A stretch of 64,000 nucleotides of DNA from Streptomyces sp. HD (GCF_028369295.1 NZ_JAQMYP010000020.1:62001-126000); one strand, 5' to 3'; positions 51,448 to 61,047 are shown, counted from the first letter of the stretch. Made by a program: numbers and translations. The notes: a model not told the origin generated them from the letters alone.

Positions 51448-52227
51448 ATGGCAGACCGCAAGCGCATCGATTCCTGGCTCACCGACATGGACGGTGTGCT
51501 CATCCACGAGGGCGTACCGATCCCCGGCGCCGACGCCTTCATCAAGAAGCTGCGCGACTCCGGCAAGCCCTTCCTCGTCCTCACCAACAACTCGATCTAC
51601 ACCCCGCGCGACCTGCACGCCCGGCTCAACCGCATGGGCCTGGAGGTGCCGATCGAGAACATCTGGACCTCCGCGCTGGCCACCGCCCAGTTCCTGGACG
51701 ACCAGCGGCCGGGCGGTTCGGCGTACGTCATCGGCGAGGCGGGACTGACCACCGCGCTGCACGACATCGGGTACATCCTCACCGACCACGACCCGGACTA
51801 CGTCGTCCTCGGCGAGACCCGCACCTACTCCTTCGAGGCCATGACCAAGGCGGTCCGCCTCATCAACGCCGGCGCCCGTTTCATCTGCACCAACCCCGAC
51901 GAGACGGGTCCGTCGACCGAGGGCCCGCTGCCCGCGACCGGCGCCGTCGCCGCGCTGATCACCAAGGCCACCGGCAAGCAGCCGTACTTCGCGGGCAAGC
52001 CCAACCCGCTGATGATGCGCACCGGCCTGAACGCCATCGGCGCCCACTCCGAGACCAGCGCCATGATCGGCGACCGCATGGACACCGACGTACTGGCCGG
52101 CATGGAGGCCGGGATGCAGACGTTCCTGGTGCTCACCGGGTTGACCCGGCCCGAGCAGGTGGAGAACTTCCCGTACCGGCCGTCCAAGATCGTCGAGTCC
52201 ATCGCGGACCTCGTCGACCGGATCTGA
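51448..52227 (+). CDS. NagD-like HAD-IIA phosphatase
   Basis: The 259-residue product has the HAD-IIA motif I DMDGVLIHEG (Asp13 and Asp15), motif II LTNNS, a cap domain with YVVLGETRTYSFE, motif III as GKPNPLMMR and motif IV GDRMDTDVLAGMEAG. This group dephosphorylates small phosphoesters such as UMP or sugar phosphates in the cytoplasm. Its place at the end of a phosphonate-type operon fits phosphate recycling. The start ATG at 51448 follows GGAGAG. Confidence 0.9.
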   Translation: MADRKRIDSWLTDMDGVLIHEGVPIPGADAFIKKLRDSGKPFLVLTNNSIYTPRDLHARLNRMGLEVPIENIWTSALATAQFLDDQRPGGSAYVIGEAGLTTALHDIGYILTDHDPDYVVLGETRTYSFEAMTKAVRLINAGARFICTNPDETGPSTEGPLPATGAVAALITKATGKQPYFAGKPNPLMMRTGLNAIGAHSETSAMIGDRMDTDVLAGMEAGMQTFLVLTGLTRPEQVENFPYRPSKIVESIADLVDRI

Positions 52228-52328
52228 CCGCGCCCGACAGCAGCTTCCCCGCGTGGCCGTACGCCGCGACACGACCCGTACGGAGCAGCGCGGGCCCGTT
52301 GAGGATGCGGGGCCCGTGCCGCGGGGGG

Positions 52329-52350
52329 AACCTCCAGATATCTGGAGGTT
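52329..52350 (+). promoter_or_regulatory. Perfect 22-bp palindrome covering the ribosome binding site
   Basis: AACCTCCAGAT is followed immediately by its exact complement ATCTGGAGGTT. The GGAGG at 52344-52348 is the ribosome binding site of the ATG at 52355. In RNA this would fold into a hairpin that hides the site; in DNA it could be an operator. Confidence 0.85.
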
Positions 52351-52354
52351 CACG

Positions 52355-52909
52355 ATGGGATCACTGCGGGTCACTCTCTGTGCGATCGCCGCCCTGGGGG
52401 CGGTCGCCGTCAGCCCGGCGGCACACGCCGCGGACGGGGGTGTCTCGATCGGACCGTCGTCCCCGCCCCCCGGCGGCGACATCACCCTGCGGGTGAGCGG
52501 ATGCCCGCAGCGGGCCGCCACGGCCGCCTCCACGGCGTTCGTCGCCGACGCCCGCCTCACCATCGGTCCCGACGGCACCCTCGTCGGCGAGAGCCGCATC
52601 CGGTCCACGGCCGGGCCGGGCACCTACGACGTGAAGGTCGCCTGCGGGGAGACCTCCCGCACGGGTGCCCTCACCGTCGTACGGAAGGGCGCGAAGCAGT
52701 CCGTACGGCACGGGCCGCACCCGTCGGCCCCCGCCTCCCCGGTGGCCCCGGTCGAGGCCGGCGGCGGTGGCGCGGCGGAGCTCGCCGCCGTGGACGCCCG
52801 CGAGGCCGGGCCCGGTACGGCGCACACCGTGACCGGGCTGGTCCTCGCGGGCGTCGCCGCCACCGCCGTCGCGCTCAGGAGCGCACGCCGCGGCCGCCAG
52901 CGGCGCTGA
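52355..52909 (+). CDS. Secreted, C-terminally anchored protein linked to a class F sortase
   Basis: The 184-residue product has a Sec signal peptide (about 1-28, LCAIAALGAVAVSPAAHA). A beta-rich domain follows (IGPSSPPPGGDITLRVSGCP, then GTYDVKVACGETSRTGALTV) with two Cys, then an Ala/Pro/Gly linker and a C-terminal hydrophobic helix with an Arg-rich tail (RSARRGRQRR). This is the usual partner of class F sortases in Streptomyces, though no standard LPxTG-like motif is present. The sortase gene follows 2 bp downstream. Confidence 0.8.
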   Translation: MGSLRVTLCAIAALGAVAVSPAAHAADGGVSIGPSSPPPGGDITLRVSGCPQRAATAASTAFVADARLTIGPDGTLVGESRIRSTAGPGTYDVKVACGETSRTGALTVVRKGAKQSVRHGPHPSAPASPVAPVEAGGGGAAELAAVDAREAGPGTAHTVTGLVLAGVAATAVALRSARRGRQRR

Positions 52910-52911
52910 CG

Positions 52912-53577
52912 ATGGCCGGGCAGGAACGCTCCCGGCACGGCGGCCGCTTCCTCATGGGTGCGGCCTGGGCCGTGCTGCTGCTCGCGCTGTGGCTGTGGGG
53001 GCGGGAGATCACCGAGGTACGGCAGGCCGTGTCCGCACCCGTGTCGGGGGACGTCGCCGCCGTCGGCCGGCCGCAGCAGGTTCAGCTGCCGCCCGCCGCC
53101 CGGCCGTTGGGGGACGCGCTGCCGCAGCGCCTGGACATCCCCGGGCTCGACGTACGCGCACCGGTCGTCGCCCGCGGACTCGATTCGCAGGGGGCGATCG
53201 ATCCGCCGCCCTACGACCGGCCCGGCGCCGTGGGCTGGTACGCGGCCGGGGCGAAGCCGGGGGCCGCCGGGGCCGCACTGCTCGTGGGCCATGCCGACAC
53301 CGCGACCCGGCCCGCCGTCTTCCACCGCATCGCCGCGCTCAAGCCGGGCGCCACGATCCGGGTCCTGCGCGACGACGGCAGGGTCGCCGAGTTCACCGTG
53401 GACAACGTCCGGGTCCTCGCCCGCGACAGGTTCGACGCCCACCAGGCCTACGGAGCCCGCCACTCGGGCCGCGCCGAACTCCGCCTGATCACCTGCGGCG
53501 GCACCTTCGACCCGACGGCCCACGCCTACACCGCGAACGTGATCGTGTCGGCGTATCTGACGGGCACGGGCCTCTGA
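52912..53577 (+). CDS. Class F sortase
   Basis: The 221-residue product has an N-terminal anchor (about 14-31, LMGAAWAVLLLALWLWG). The sortase barrel has its catalytic His in LLVGHADTATRP, the Cys in LITCGGTFDP, and the distal Arg position is replaced by the class F pattern AHAYTANVIV. Class F substrates are little known. The gene is coupled to the secreted protein just upstream, its likely substrate. Confidence 0.85.
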   Translation: MAGQERSRHGGRFLMGAAWAVLLLALWLWGREITEVRQAVSAPVSGDVAAVGRPQQVQLPPAARPLGDALPQRLDIPGLDVRAPVVARGLDSQGAIDPPPYDRPGAVGWYAAGAKPGAAGAALLVGHADTATRPAVFHRIAALKPGATIRVLRDDGRVAEFTVDNVRVLARDRFDAHQAYGARHSGRAELRLITCGGTFDPTAHAYTANVIVSAYLTGTGL

Positions 53578-53812
53578 CTCCCGGGAAGGGCCACCACCTG
53601 GCCCGGCCGACGGCCCGCTCCCCCCGAAGCCGCCGACCGGGCTGGTCCTCGACCGCGCGCGCACGGGCTGCGGGAGTAACCCGGCGTCCGGCGCGGGAGG
53701 CTTGAGGTGACCAGTGGAGATCGGTCCGACCGGGGGCTGGGGTCGTCGGCGAAGACTCTAGAACGGAAGCGGGCTGTGGCCTAGAGGCGTGTTCCAGGCC
53801 CCTGCGCACGTT

Positions 53813-54580
53813 TCAGCCCTGTGCCCGCCGTGCCTCCCAGCGCAGCTCGGCGTCGTCCGCGACGCGGTCGATGACCGCCTGCGCGACCCGGTCCAGCGGC
53901 AGCCGACGGCGCCGCGCGTACTGGCGCAGGGCCAGGAAGGCGTGGTCGGCGACGGTGTTCCAGCGCTCGGCGAGCATGCCCTTGGCCTGCTCGATGCGCA
54001 CCCTGCTGGACAGCGCCTGCTGCAACTGACCGGAGAGGGTGCGACATCGGACGTACGTCGTGTGGTTCTGCAGTCCGAGGGCCGCGCAGTCGGCGATGAG
54101 CTGGGCCAGCTGCACGTCGATGCCGGCGTCGGGCGAGTCATCGACGGGTAGCGTGGTGAGAAAGACGTTGAGCGCGCCGAGCAGCCGCTCGTGGCGGCGC
54201 ACGGGCACCGCGAAGGTGGTCCCTATGTCATGCGCCAGCGCCCGCTCGGTGAACGCCGGCCAGCGCCCCGCCGCCCGGGCCGCCCTGATCGACACCGGCT
54301 CCACCGGCAGGCCGGAGCTGTAGCTGTCCAGGCAGGGCCCGCCCCCGTGCTGCGCCTCCAGCAGATCCAGCGCCAGCTCCCGCTGGGCGCCGCTCGCCGC
54401 CAGCGACACCGCGTCGGCCTTGTCGATCAGCATGAACCCGGCGGCCCGCGCGGTCAGTAACTCCACACAGTGGTCGGCAACCCGAGGCAAGTAGTGCGCC
54501 GCCTCGAACCCGTCGGTCAGGGTGTCCGCCGACTCCACCAACGCTTCCGCCAGCCGGATCTCCCGGGTGACCTGGTGCAT
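53813..54580 (-). CDS. GAF-ANTAR antiterminator regulator
   Basis: The 255-residue product has a GAF domain (about 30-160, GFEAAHYLPRVADHCVELLT, GGGPCLDSYSSGLPVEPVSI). A C-terminal ANTAR domain (about 188-245) follows (LQQALSSRVRIEQAKGMLAE, HAFLALRQYARRRRLPL). ANTAR proteins bind RNA hairpins to prevent termination. The GAF part suggests control by a small ligand. GGGGAG precedes the ATG at 54580. Its targets cannot be seen here. Confidence 0.9.
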   Translation of the reverse strand: MHQVTREIRLAEALVESADTLTDGFEAAHYLPRVADHCVELLTARAAGFMLIDKADAVSLAASGAQRELALDLLEAQHGGGPCLDSYSSGLPVEPVSIRAARAAGRWPAFTERALAHDIGTTFAVPVRRHERLLGALNVFLTTLPVDDSPDAGIDVQLAQLIADCAALGLQNHTTYVRCRTLSGQLQQALSSRVRIEQAKGMLAERWNTVADHAFLALRQYARRRRLPLDRVAQAVIDRVADDAELRWEARRAQG

Positions 54581-54774
54581 GACGCACGCTCCCCTTCCCC
54601 TTGTCTCCCCTGATTTCCCCCCGTCGGCCGCACCCGAAGGCACACGCCTACCCTGCTCATCGGAGCCGTAACGATGCCTGTAACAGCTCTCCGACAAGGA
54701 TCGGCGACCTCGTACGCCCCGCGACACGTATGTCAGGATTGAGTCTTGGAACAGTGCACCCGAGGGGGAGCTGG

Positions 54775-55806
54775 ATGTACCTGAAGAGGGGGGCCTGGAG
54801 GGGCGCTCGTACGCGGACGTCCGCGGTGCTGCTGGGGGCGGCACTGCTGATCGCGGGCTGTTCCTCCGGGGACGGAGACGAGCCGGACGACAAGGCCGAC
54901 GCCGGGATCACCCAACAGCCCAAGGACAAAGACCCGTTCTGGGTGAACCCGGACGGGAACGCGGCACAGCAGGTGGCCGCCTTCGAGAAGGACGGCAAGA
55001 AGGAGGACGCCGAGGAGATCCGCAAGATCGCGCAGCAGCCGACGGGTGAGTGGATCGGCCCGGAGAACCCGGAGCAAGAGGCCCGCGGCTTCACCGAGGC
55101 CGCCGACAAGGCCGGCCGCACCGCGCTGCTGGTCCTCTACAACATCCCGCACCGCGACTGCGGCCAGTACTCCCAGGGCGGCGCCGCCGACGGCAACGCC
55201 TACCGGACCTGGATCGACGGCGTCGCCAAGGGCATCGGGGACCGCTCCACCACGGTGATCCTGGAGCCGGACGCCCTGCTGCACCTGGTCGACGGCTGCA
55301 CCCCGGACGAGTTCCACGAGGAGCGTTACGACCTCCTCAAGGGCGCCATCGGCAAGCTGAAGTCCCTGAAGAACACCAAGGTCTACGTGGACGCGGGCAA
55401 CGCCGGCTGGGGCCACCCGGACCAGATCTTCGAGCCCCTGAAGTGGGCGGGCATCGACCAGGCCGACGGCTTCTCGGTCAACGTCTCCAACTTCTACACG
55501 ACCAAGGACTCGATCGCGTACGGCAAGCAGCTCTCCGCCAAGGTGGGCAACAAACCCTTCGTGATCGACACCAGCCGCAACGGCAACGGCCCCTACACCG
55601 AGGGCAAACCGGACGAGCGCTGGTGCAACCCGCCCGGCCGCGCGCTGGGCGAGGCGCCGACGACGAAGACGCCGGACCAGCTGGTGGACGCGTTCGTCTG
55701 GGTCAAGCGCCCCGGCGAGTCGGACGGCGAGTGCAAGGGCGGACCGAAGGCCGGCGAGTGGTGGGCGGAGTACGCCTTGAAACTGGCGAAGGCGACAACC
55801 CCCTAG
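54775..55806 (+). CDS. cslZ: Lipoprotein GH6 endoglucanase next to cslA-glxA
   Basis: The 343-residue product has a lipobox (LIAGC, Cys about residue 28). The GH6 barrel has NIPHRDCGQYSQGG, the catalytic-acid region VILEPDALLHLVDG and VYVDAGNAGWGHPD, followed by the Cys-containing ERWCNPPGRALG. It would cleave beta-1,4-glucan at the outer face of the membrane. The position beside the cslA-glxA pair matches the GH6 gene of the Streptomyces hyphal-tip glucan locus, hence the symbol. It converges with glxA at a shared terminator. Confidence 0.85.
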   Translation: MYLKRGAWRGARTRTSAVLLGAALLIAGCSSGDGDEPDDKADAGITQQPKDKDPFWVNPDGNAAQQVAAFEKDGKKEDAEEIRKIAQQPTGEWIGPENPEQEARGFTEAADKAGRTALLVLYNIPHRDCGQYSQGGAADGNAYRTWIDGVAKGIGDRSTTVILEPDALLHLVDGCTPDEFHEERYDLLKGAIGKLKSLKNTKVYVDAGNAGWGHPDQIFEPLKWAGIDQADGFSVNVSNFYTTKDSIAYGKQLSAKVGNKPFVIDTSRNGNGPYTEGKPDERWCNPPGRALGEAPTTKTPDQLVDAFVWVKRPGESDGECKGGPKAGEWWAEYALKLAKATTP

Positions 55807-55864
55807 GGGCGCGGGACCCGTGACATATGCGGCTCCGCCGCGTGTGCGCGAACAACCACAACAC

Positions 55865-55902
55865 AACGCTCCCGCACCCGAAGAACGAGGTGCGGGAGCG
55901 TT
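55865..55902. terminator. Bidirectional terminator between the GH6 gene and glxA
   Basis: AACGCTCCCGCACC pairs perfectly with GGTGCGGGAGCGTT across a 10-nt loop, exactly between the two convergent stop codons. Confidence 0.9.
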
Positions 55903-55909
55903 AGGGCAT

Positions 55910-57847
55910 TTACGGCACTCGCACCCACTGTGCCTTCGACGGCGTCCCTTGATCGTCCGTCACAAACAGCATGTACCAACCCGACGGCACCAGATCCCGG
56001 TTCGTCGGCAAGGTCACCGTGATCTTGTCACCGGCCTTCTTGAAGTCCAGCTTCACCGACCGCTGGTCCACGTCCGTGACGTGCGTGGACGCGCTCGGCC
56101 GGATCAGCCGTACGTTCCGGACGGACGAGGCGTGCTGCGAGGTGAACGTGCCCGTCCCGCCGCGCTTGATGGTCTGCGGCCCGCCCGACAGCGACGGCTG
56201 CGCGTCCCGGTACAGATAGGGCGGCGTGTAGATCTCGATGCGCTGCTCGAACTTGCCCGGCTTGGTGTTGGCCTTGTCGGCGTACAGCGAGTCCGAGCCG
56301 AAGAACATCACCCGGCCGTCGGGCAGCAGGATCGACCCCGAGTGGTAGTTGCGGCCCACCAGCGGGTCGGCGACCCGGTCGAGCTCGTTCGCGCCGGGCC
56401 GGTAGAGGTGCGCCTGGAGGATGTTGGAGTCACCGCGACCCCGGTAGTCCTCGGAACCGCCCGACACCAGCACGGAGTCGTCCGGCAGCACCGAAGCCTG
56501 CGGATACCGCGTGCCCTTCTCCAGCGACGGCCCGTCCACGAACTTCGGGTCGTTCGCCTTGAGATCGATGAGCCGCGTCTTGTTGCTGGACTCCTCGGAC
56601 TCGCCGACGCCACCGCCGCCGATCACCATGTACTTCTCGTCCTGCGCCGGCGGCAGCAGCACCGTGCCCGAGGTCTCCATGAGCTTGGAGTCGCTCAGCC
56701 CGGGCAGCTTGCTGAACTTGTTGGTGTCCACGTCCCAGATGCCCGGCTCACGGCCCACGTTGTCCGGGCCGTAGCCCGCGTTCGACCCCGAGTAGAAGAT
56801 CTTGCCGTTCTCCAGCGGGAACAGCGCCGGGTACGTCGGGAACTGCCGGACCTTCGACAGGTACGTCCACTTCTTGGTCTTCGGGTCGTACACCTCGTTC
56901 TTGCCCGGTACGAGCTGACCGATGTCGTCGAGGCCGGAGACGCTGAGGATCTTGCCGTTGCCCAGCGTGGTGAGCGTCGGGTACCAGCGGGCCTCGTGCA
57001 TCGGGTCGACCTTGATGTACTTCTCGGCGACCGGGTCGAACTCGTAGGCATCCCGGATGCCCTGGAAGTCCTTCTTGTCCAGGGCGATCTTCTGGGCGAT
57101 GCCGTACGTGTTACGGGCGTCGGCGCCGGACAGCCCCTGAATGCGGTAGTTGTCCTGGGTGCCGGTCTGGTACTTGGCGCCCTTCTTCTGCGCCTCGACA
57201 TAGATCCGGCCGAGACCGGGGTCGTTGCGCAGGAACTTGCCGGTCGCCTTGTCGAAGACCTTCTTCGCGCGCGGCACCAGCACCGGGTCCTTGGAGACGA
57301 ACGTCTTGCCGTTCTCCTTGCCGGTGAACTTGGTGCCCGCGGGCAGCGTGATCGGCTCGTCCGGGTTCTCGTTGTGCACGATCATCAGGCCGCCGGCCTT
57401 GGTGACGTCACCCTTGAGCTTCTCGTAGCGCTTGGTACCGCCCGCGATCAGCAGGTTGCCGTTGGACAGCTGGGTGTGGCCGGTGCAGAACAGGTCGTTC
57501 GGCGTCGGCACCTTCTTGATCGTGCCCTTGACCGGGTCCCAGATCCGGGTGTCGTACTTCTTCGCGTCGAAGTTGTCCTGGTTGTTGCCCGAACCCGCGA
57601 TCAGCAGCACCTTGCCGGTGTGCAACAGCGCCGCGTGGATGGTGTTCTGGCGGTACTCCTCTGGGAAGTCGACGATCTCCCAGTGGCCGTTCTCGGCTTT
57701 GTACTCCGGTTTGTTGATTTGGTACTGGTGGTATTTCTCGGTCCCGAAGCGATACAGCCACGGCCCGTTCATCCCGGCCAGCGCGAGTACCACCGCCGTA
57801 CCTATCGCGAGTCGACGGGCGCGGCGGCGGCCTGCACGGTCGTTCAT
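55910..57847 (-). CDS. glxA: Mononuclear copper-radical oxidase GlxA
   Basis: The 645-residue product has an N-terminal anchor helix (about 13-32) and a kelch-like beta-propeller with galactose-oxidase hallmarks. Cys121 (NDLFCTGHTQL) and RWY at 287-289 (MHEARWYPTLTTL) match the Tyr-Cys cofactor and stacking Trp of GlxA. Later copper-ligand motifs are also present (GRNYHSGSILLPDG and the C-terminal QWVRVP end). GlxA oxidises the tip glucan made by CslA. The ATG lies in an ATGA overlap with the cslA stop. Confidence 0.95.
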   Translation of the reverse strand: MNDRAGRRRARRLAIGTAVVLALAGMNGPWLYRFGTEKYHQYQINKPEYKAENGHWEIVDFPEEYRQNTIHAALLHTGKVLLIAGSGNNQDNFDAKKYDTRIWDPVKGTIKKVPTPNDLFCTGHTQLSNGNLLIAGGTKRYEKLKGDVTKAGGLMIVHNENPDEPITLPAGTKFTGKENGKTFVSKDPVLVPRAKKVFDKATGKFLRNDPGLGRIYVEAQKKGAKYQTGTQDNYRIQGLSGADARNTYGIAQKIALDKKDFQGIRDAYEFDPVAEKYIKVDPMHEARWYPTLTTLGNGKILSVSGLDDIGQLVPGKNEVYDPKTKKWTYLSKVRQFPTYPALFPLENGKIFYSGSNAGYGPDNVGREPGIWDVDTNKFSKLPGLSDSKLMETSGTVLLPPAQDEKYMVIGGGGVGESEESSNKTRLIDLKANDPKFVDGPSLEKGTRYPQASVLPDDSVLVSGGSEDYRGRGDSNILQAHLYRPGANELDRVADPLVGRNYHSGSILLPDGRVMFFGSDSLYADKANTKPGKFEQRIEIYTPPYLYRDAQPSLSGGPQTIKRGGTGTFTSQHASSVRNVRLIRPSASTHVTDVDQRSVKLDFKKAGDKITVTLPTNRDLVPSGWYMLFVTDDQGTPSKAQWVRVP

Positions 57848-59844
57848 TCCTTACGTCCCCCAAGTCCACCAAGGGCGATCTGCATGGTCTGGTCGTTGCC
57901 GCTGTTGCCCGAAGCGGCCCAGCTCGGCTTCTGCTGCGGCGCGTGCGCCGCATGCGGGGCATGGGACGCGTGCTGCGTGGGCAGCGGTTGCGGCTCCGGC
58001 TGGTAGGACGCCGACTGGGCCGGCGTGGGCTGCGCCGGGACGGTCGCGGCGGGCTTCTTCTTCTCCTGACGCAGCATGTAGCGCCACGCGAAGATCGGCG
58101 TCGCGGTGATCAGCATGGCGAACGTCGCCCAGGTGATCATCGCGGGGTGCGAGTGCCCGTATACAAATCCGGCCGTGATCGAGGCGCCGAAGATGACGAT
58201 GAAGTACCAGTGGTACCGGAAGGTCCCGAACCACCGGTCGGGGCTGGCCGAGTCGCCCTTCGGGGTCACCACGAACTTGCTCTTCTTGCGCAGCACCGAG
58301 TCGATCAGCGCCTTCGCGTACAGCGGCGCCGACAGCGCGGACATCACCATGCCGGCCACACCGCCGGAGCCCTCGGGCTCGTGCGGCGAGACGTTGTGGC
58401 GGCGGTTCCAGACGTACAGGCCGATCTGGAGCGCGGAGGCGTTGCCGTAGAGCATCAGCCAGATCGTCGGGTCGATGTTCACACCCGAGGCGCCCAGGCC
58501 CAGGAACAGCGCACAGCTCAGCGCCGCCAGGATCCAGTTGAGGGCGGACATCGGGTAGAAGATGATCATCATCGTGTAGTTGAAGAGCTTGCTCGGCGGC
58601 AGCGAGTACCAGCCCTTCCAGTACTGCTTGAGGATCGTCTCGTACGTCCCGCGCGACCAGCGCATCTGCTGCGTGAAGAAGTCCGTCCAGGCGCTCGGCC
58701 CCTCACCCACCGCGAGCACGTCCGGCGTGTACACGGACCGCCACTTCTTGCCCGTCGCCGGGTTCTTGTGGCGGTGGATCTCGAAACCGGTCGCCATGTC
58801 CTCGGTGATCGAGTCGTACAGGCCACCGATCTGCTTGAGCGCCTTGATGCGTACGGCGTTCGACGTACCCACGAACATCGGGGCGCCGTACTTGTTGCCG
58901 GCGCGCTGGATCAGGGCGTGGAAGAGGAACTGCTGCGATTCGGCGGCCTTGGTGACGAAGTTGTCGTAGTTGCCGTACACCTGCGGGCCGATGACGAAGC
59001 CGATGTTCGGGTCGCGGAAGAAGCCGAGCATCCGCTCCAGGTAGTTCGGCAGCGGCACGTGGTCGGTGTCGACCGAGGCGAAGAAGTCGTAGTCGTCGCC
59101 GTGCGCGTCCAGCCAGGCGTTGTAGTTGCCGTGCTTGGTCTTGGCGCGGTGCGGGCCCTTGGGCTGGTTCCACTTGGCGACGCCCTTGCGGGAGAAGTGG
59201 TGCACGCCGAGCCGGGCGCAGACCTCCTTGACCTCCGGGTCGTCGCCCTCGTCGAGCAGCCAGACGTGCAGCAGGCCCCGGTGGCGCAGCTTGACGGCCG
59301 CCTCCAGGGTCTTCGTCACCATCTCCAGCGGCTCCTTGCCGGGCACGAAGGAGGTGAGGAAGGCCACTCTCGTGCCGGTCTCCGGCACCACCGGGATCGG
59401 GTCGCGGGCGACCAGCGTGGCGTGCGCGTTGGACAGCACGTTCATGCAGCGGAAGAACTCGATCAGACCGATCGAGACCAGCATGACTATGTCGAGCGCC
59501 GGCAGGAAGTCATAGGCGGGATAGTCCCGTTCGGTCCAGTGCTCGGGCTGCAGCAGCCAGAACAGCAGGACGAGTGAGAGCACCGGAGCCGCCGCGAGCA
59601 TCAGGGCGACCCTGATCCGGTGCGGCTCCTGCGAGATCAGCGAGCGGTACTCGACCCGGTACGGCTTGTTCGGATCGGGTTGTGTGAGGGGACCGGCCAG
59701 CCGGCTGTAGTGCTCGTAGTCGTACTTCGGCAGAGTCTTCTTGATCCGGCGGAAAGCTCCGGTCCGGGTCTGCGAAGGCACCCGTAGCTGGGTTGTCTGA
59801 GACGGGTCGAAGTTCTGCCGGGCGCCCGTCGGCGTCGACGTCAT
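57844..59844 (-). CDS. cslA: Cellulose-synthase-like glycosyltransferase CslA
   Basis: The 666-residue product is a processive GT2 synthase: DEGDD (198-202), DTD (259-261), TED (347-349) and QQMRW (392-396). Two helices precede the GT domain (about 80-100 and 117-135), and several hydrophobic segments follow after about 415. A His/Pro/Gln-rich cytoplasmic tail ends the protein. CslA makes a beta-glucan at growing hyphal tips. It is the first gene of the cslA-glxA operon, with an ATGA overlap to glxA. The 323 bp upstream are free of genes and probably hold the promoter. Confidence 0.95.
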   Translation of the reverse strand: MTSTPTGARQNFDPSQTTQLRVPSQTRTGAFRRIKKTLPKYDYEHYSRLAGPLTQPDPNKPYRVEYRSLISQEPHRIRVALMLAAAPVLSLVLLFWLLQPEHWTERDYPAYDFLPALDIVMLVSIGLIEFFRCMNVLSNAHATLVARDPIPVVPETGTRVAFLTSFVPGKEPLEMVTKTLEAAVKLRHRGLLHVWLLDEGDDPEVKEVCARLGVHHFSRKGVAKWNQPKGPHRAKTKHGNYNAWLDAHGDDYDFFASVDTDHVPLPNYLERMLGFFRDPNIGFVIGPQVYGNYDNFVTKAAESQQFLFHALIQRAGNKYGAPMFVGTSNAVRIKALKQIGGLYDSITEDMATGFEIHRHKNPATGKKWRSVYTPDVLAVGEGPSAWTDFFTQQMRWSRGTYETILKQYWKGWYSLPPSKLFNYTMMIIFYPMSALNWILAALSCALFLGLGASGVNIDPTIWLMLYGNASALQIGLYVWNRRHNVSPHEPEGSGGVAGMVMSALSAPLYAKALIDSVLRKKSKFVVTPKGDSASPDRWFGTFRYHWYFIVIFGASITAGFVYGHSHPAMITWATFAMLITATPIFAWRYMLRQEKKKPAATVPAQPTPAQSASYQPEPQPLPTQHASHAPHAAHAPQQKPSWAASGNSGNDQTMQIALGGLGGRKE

Positions 59845-60167
59845 GAGTCATCCCCCCACACGCAGGTCACCGCGTGTCTGTCGGTTCCTTTACGACTGTG
59901 TCGATCCCCCTCGACCTCCACAGGCGTATCAGTGGTGGGCCGCAGTCACCACATCCTCCACACCTTAGACATGGAACTGCGACCTTCCGGTTGCATCATG
60001 CCCCCCTCGGCATGTGGTCATGAACGGGGCCCCCTACTCCCCGGCAAAAACCGGCAACCGGCTCCTTGCCCCCCAACTGCCGCGTATGCGCAGCATCTTG
60101 AAAAACCAATCACCAGGTTCTACGTCGTCGCACATGATCGCAAGATGCGAAACGAGGTGTTTACCGG

Positions 60168-60884
60168 TCATACGCGCTCATTGTGGCACCTGTGGGGGTG
60201 CTGTGTGCCCGTTGTGGACACGCGGGCGCGGATGTTGCCGAAGTGCTCGCTTATGGCCTCCTCTGCCCGTATCGCGTCGCCCGACCGCACCGCGTCCACG
60301 ATCTCCCGGTGCTGCCGACAGGTGACCAGGGGATCCTGTGGCGCCCCGCCGAGATCGGTGTGGACGCGGTGGAAGGCGTCCCAGAACGCCTCCATGACCT
60401 CGCCCAGCAACGCGTTGTCCAGCCCCCGGTAGAGGGTGGCGTGAAACGCCCGGTCGGTCTCGGCGATACCGTCGCCGCCCCGCGCCGCCTGCTCTTCCAT
60501 ACGGTCGACGAGCGCGTCCAGTTCAACGAGATCGGCATCCGGAATCCGCCCCGCGAGCCGCGACACCAGCCCGCTCTCCACGGCCTCCCGCAGTTGCAGC
60601 AGCTGGAGCAGGGTGTCCTCGCCGCGGTAGTGCCCGGCGACCGTGCGGAAGGCGAGCCCCTCGATCATCGGCGCCAACGACATGGCGCCGACATACGTCC
60701 CGAACCCGTGCCGGATCTCCACGATGCCCATCGCCTGCAGCCCCTTGAGCGCCTCGCGCACGGAGTTCCGGCTGGCACCGAGGTGCGCCATCAGCTCGGG
60801 CTCCGTCGGCAGCGGGGCCCCGGAGGGCAGCCGGCGGTCGATGATGAGCTTCTTGATCCGCTCCTGAAGGTCACGCGCTGCCAT
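60168..60884 (-). CDS. FadR-type GntR-family regulator
   Basis: The 238-residue product has a GntR wHTH (about 8-70, LPTEPELMAHLGASRNSVRE, EIRHGFGTYV). An FCD ligand-binding domain follows with two metal-type His motifs (TDRAFHATLYRGLDN, TCRQHREIVDAV). Such regulators sense organic acids or sugar acids bound with a metal. The start ATG at 60884 has no strong ribosome binding site. A hairpin at 60914-60945 separates it from the tRNA array. Confidence 0.9.
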   Translation of the reverse strand: MAARDLQERIKKLIIDRRLPSGAPLPTEPELMAHLGASRNSVREALKGLQAMGIVEIRHGFGTYVGAMSLAPMIEGLAFRTVAGHYRGEDTLLQLLQLREAVESGLVSRLAGRIPDADLVELDALVDRMEEQAARGGDGIAETDRAFHATLYRGLDNALLGEVMEAFWDAFHRVHTDLGGAPQDPLVTCRQHREIVDAVRSGDAIRAEEAISEHFGNIRARVSTTGTQHPHRCHNERV

Positions 60885-60913
60885 GGCGAGAGAGTATCCG
60901 GCCAAACACGAGA

Positions 60914-60945
60914 ACAGCCCCTCGCTTGCACGAGGGACTGCGCAG
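60914..60945 (-). terminator. Hairpin at the end of the tRNA-Lys array
   Basis: On the minus strand AGTCCCTCG pairs with GCGAGGGGCT around TGCAA, followed by GTT. It would stop any transcript coming through from the tRNA side. Confidence 0.6.
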
Positions 60946-60972
60946 CCAGGAACTCGCCCCCGCCCCCAACGC

Positions 60973-61004
60973 GAAAGGCCCCCCGCTTCCGCGAGGGGTC
61001 TTCA
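60973..61004 (-). terminator. Terminator of the distal tRNA-Lys 3'-half copy
   Basis: The same AAGACCCCTCGC-GGAA-GCGGGGGGCC stem as after the real tRNA, followed by TTT on the minus strand. Confidence 0.8.
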
Positions 61005-61011
61005 CCGTCTG

Positions 61012-61047
61012 TGCGCCGCCAGGGACTCGAACCCCGGACCCGCTGAT
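61012..61047 (-). repeat. Distal copy of the tRNA-Lys 3' half
   Basis: These 36 bp are identical to the tRNA-Lys from the anticodon loop to the discriminator base (compare 61307-61342). They are followed by the same CTGC-type spacer as the other copy. Confidence 0.95.
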
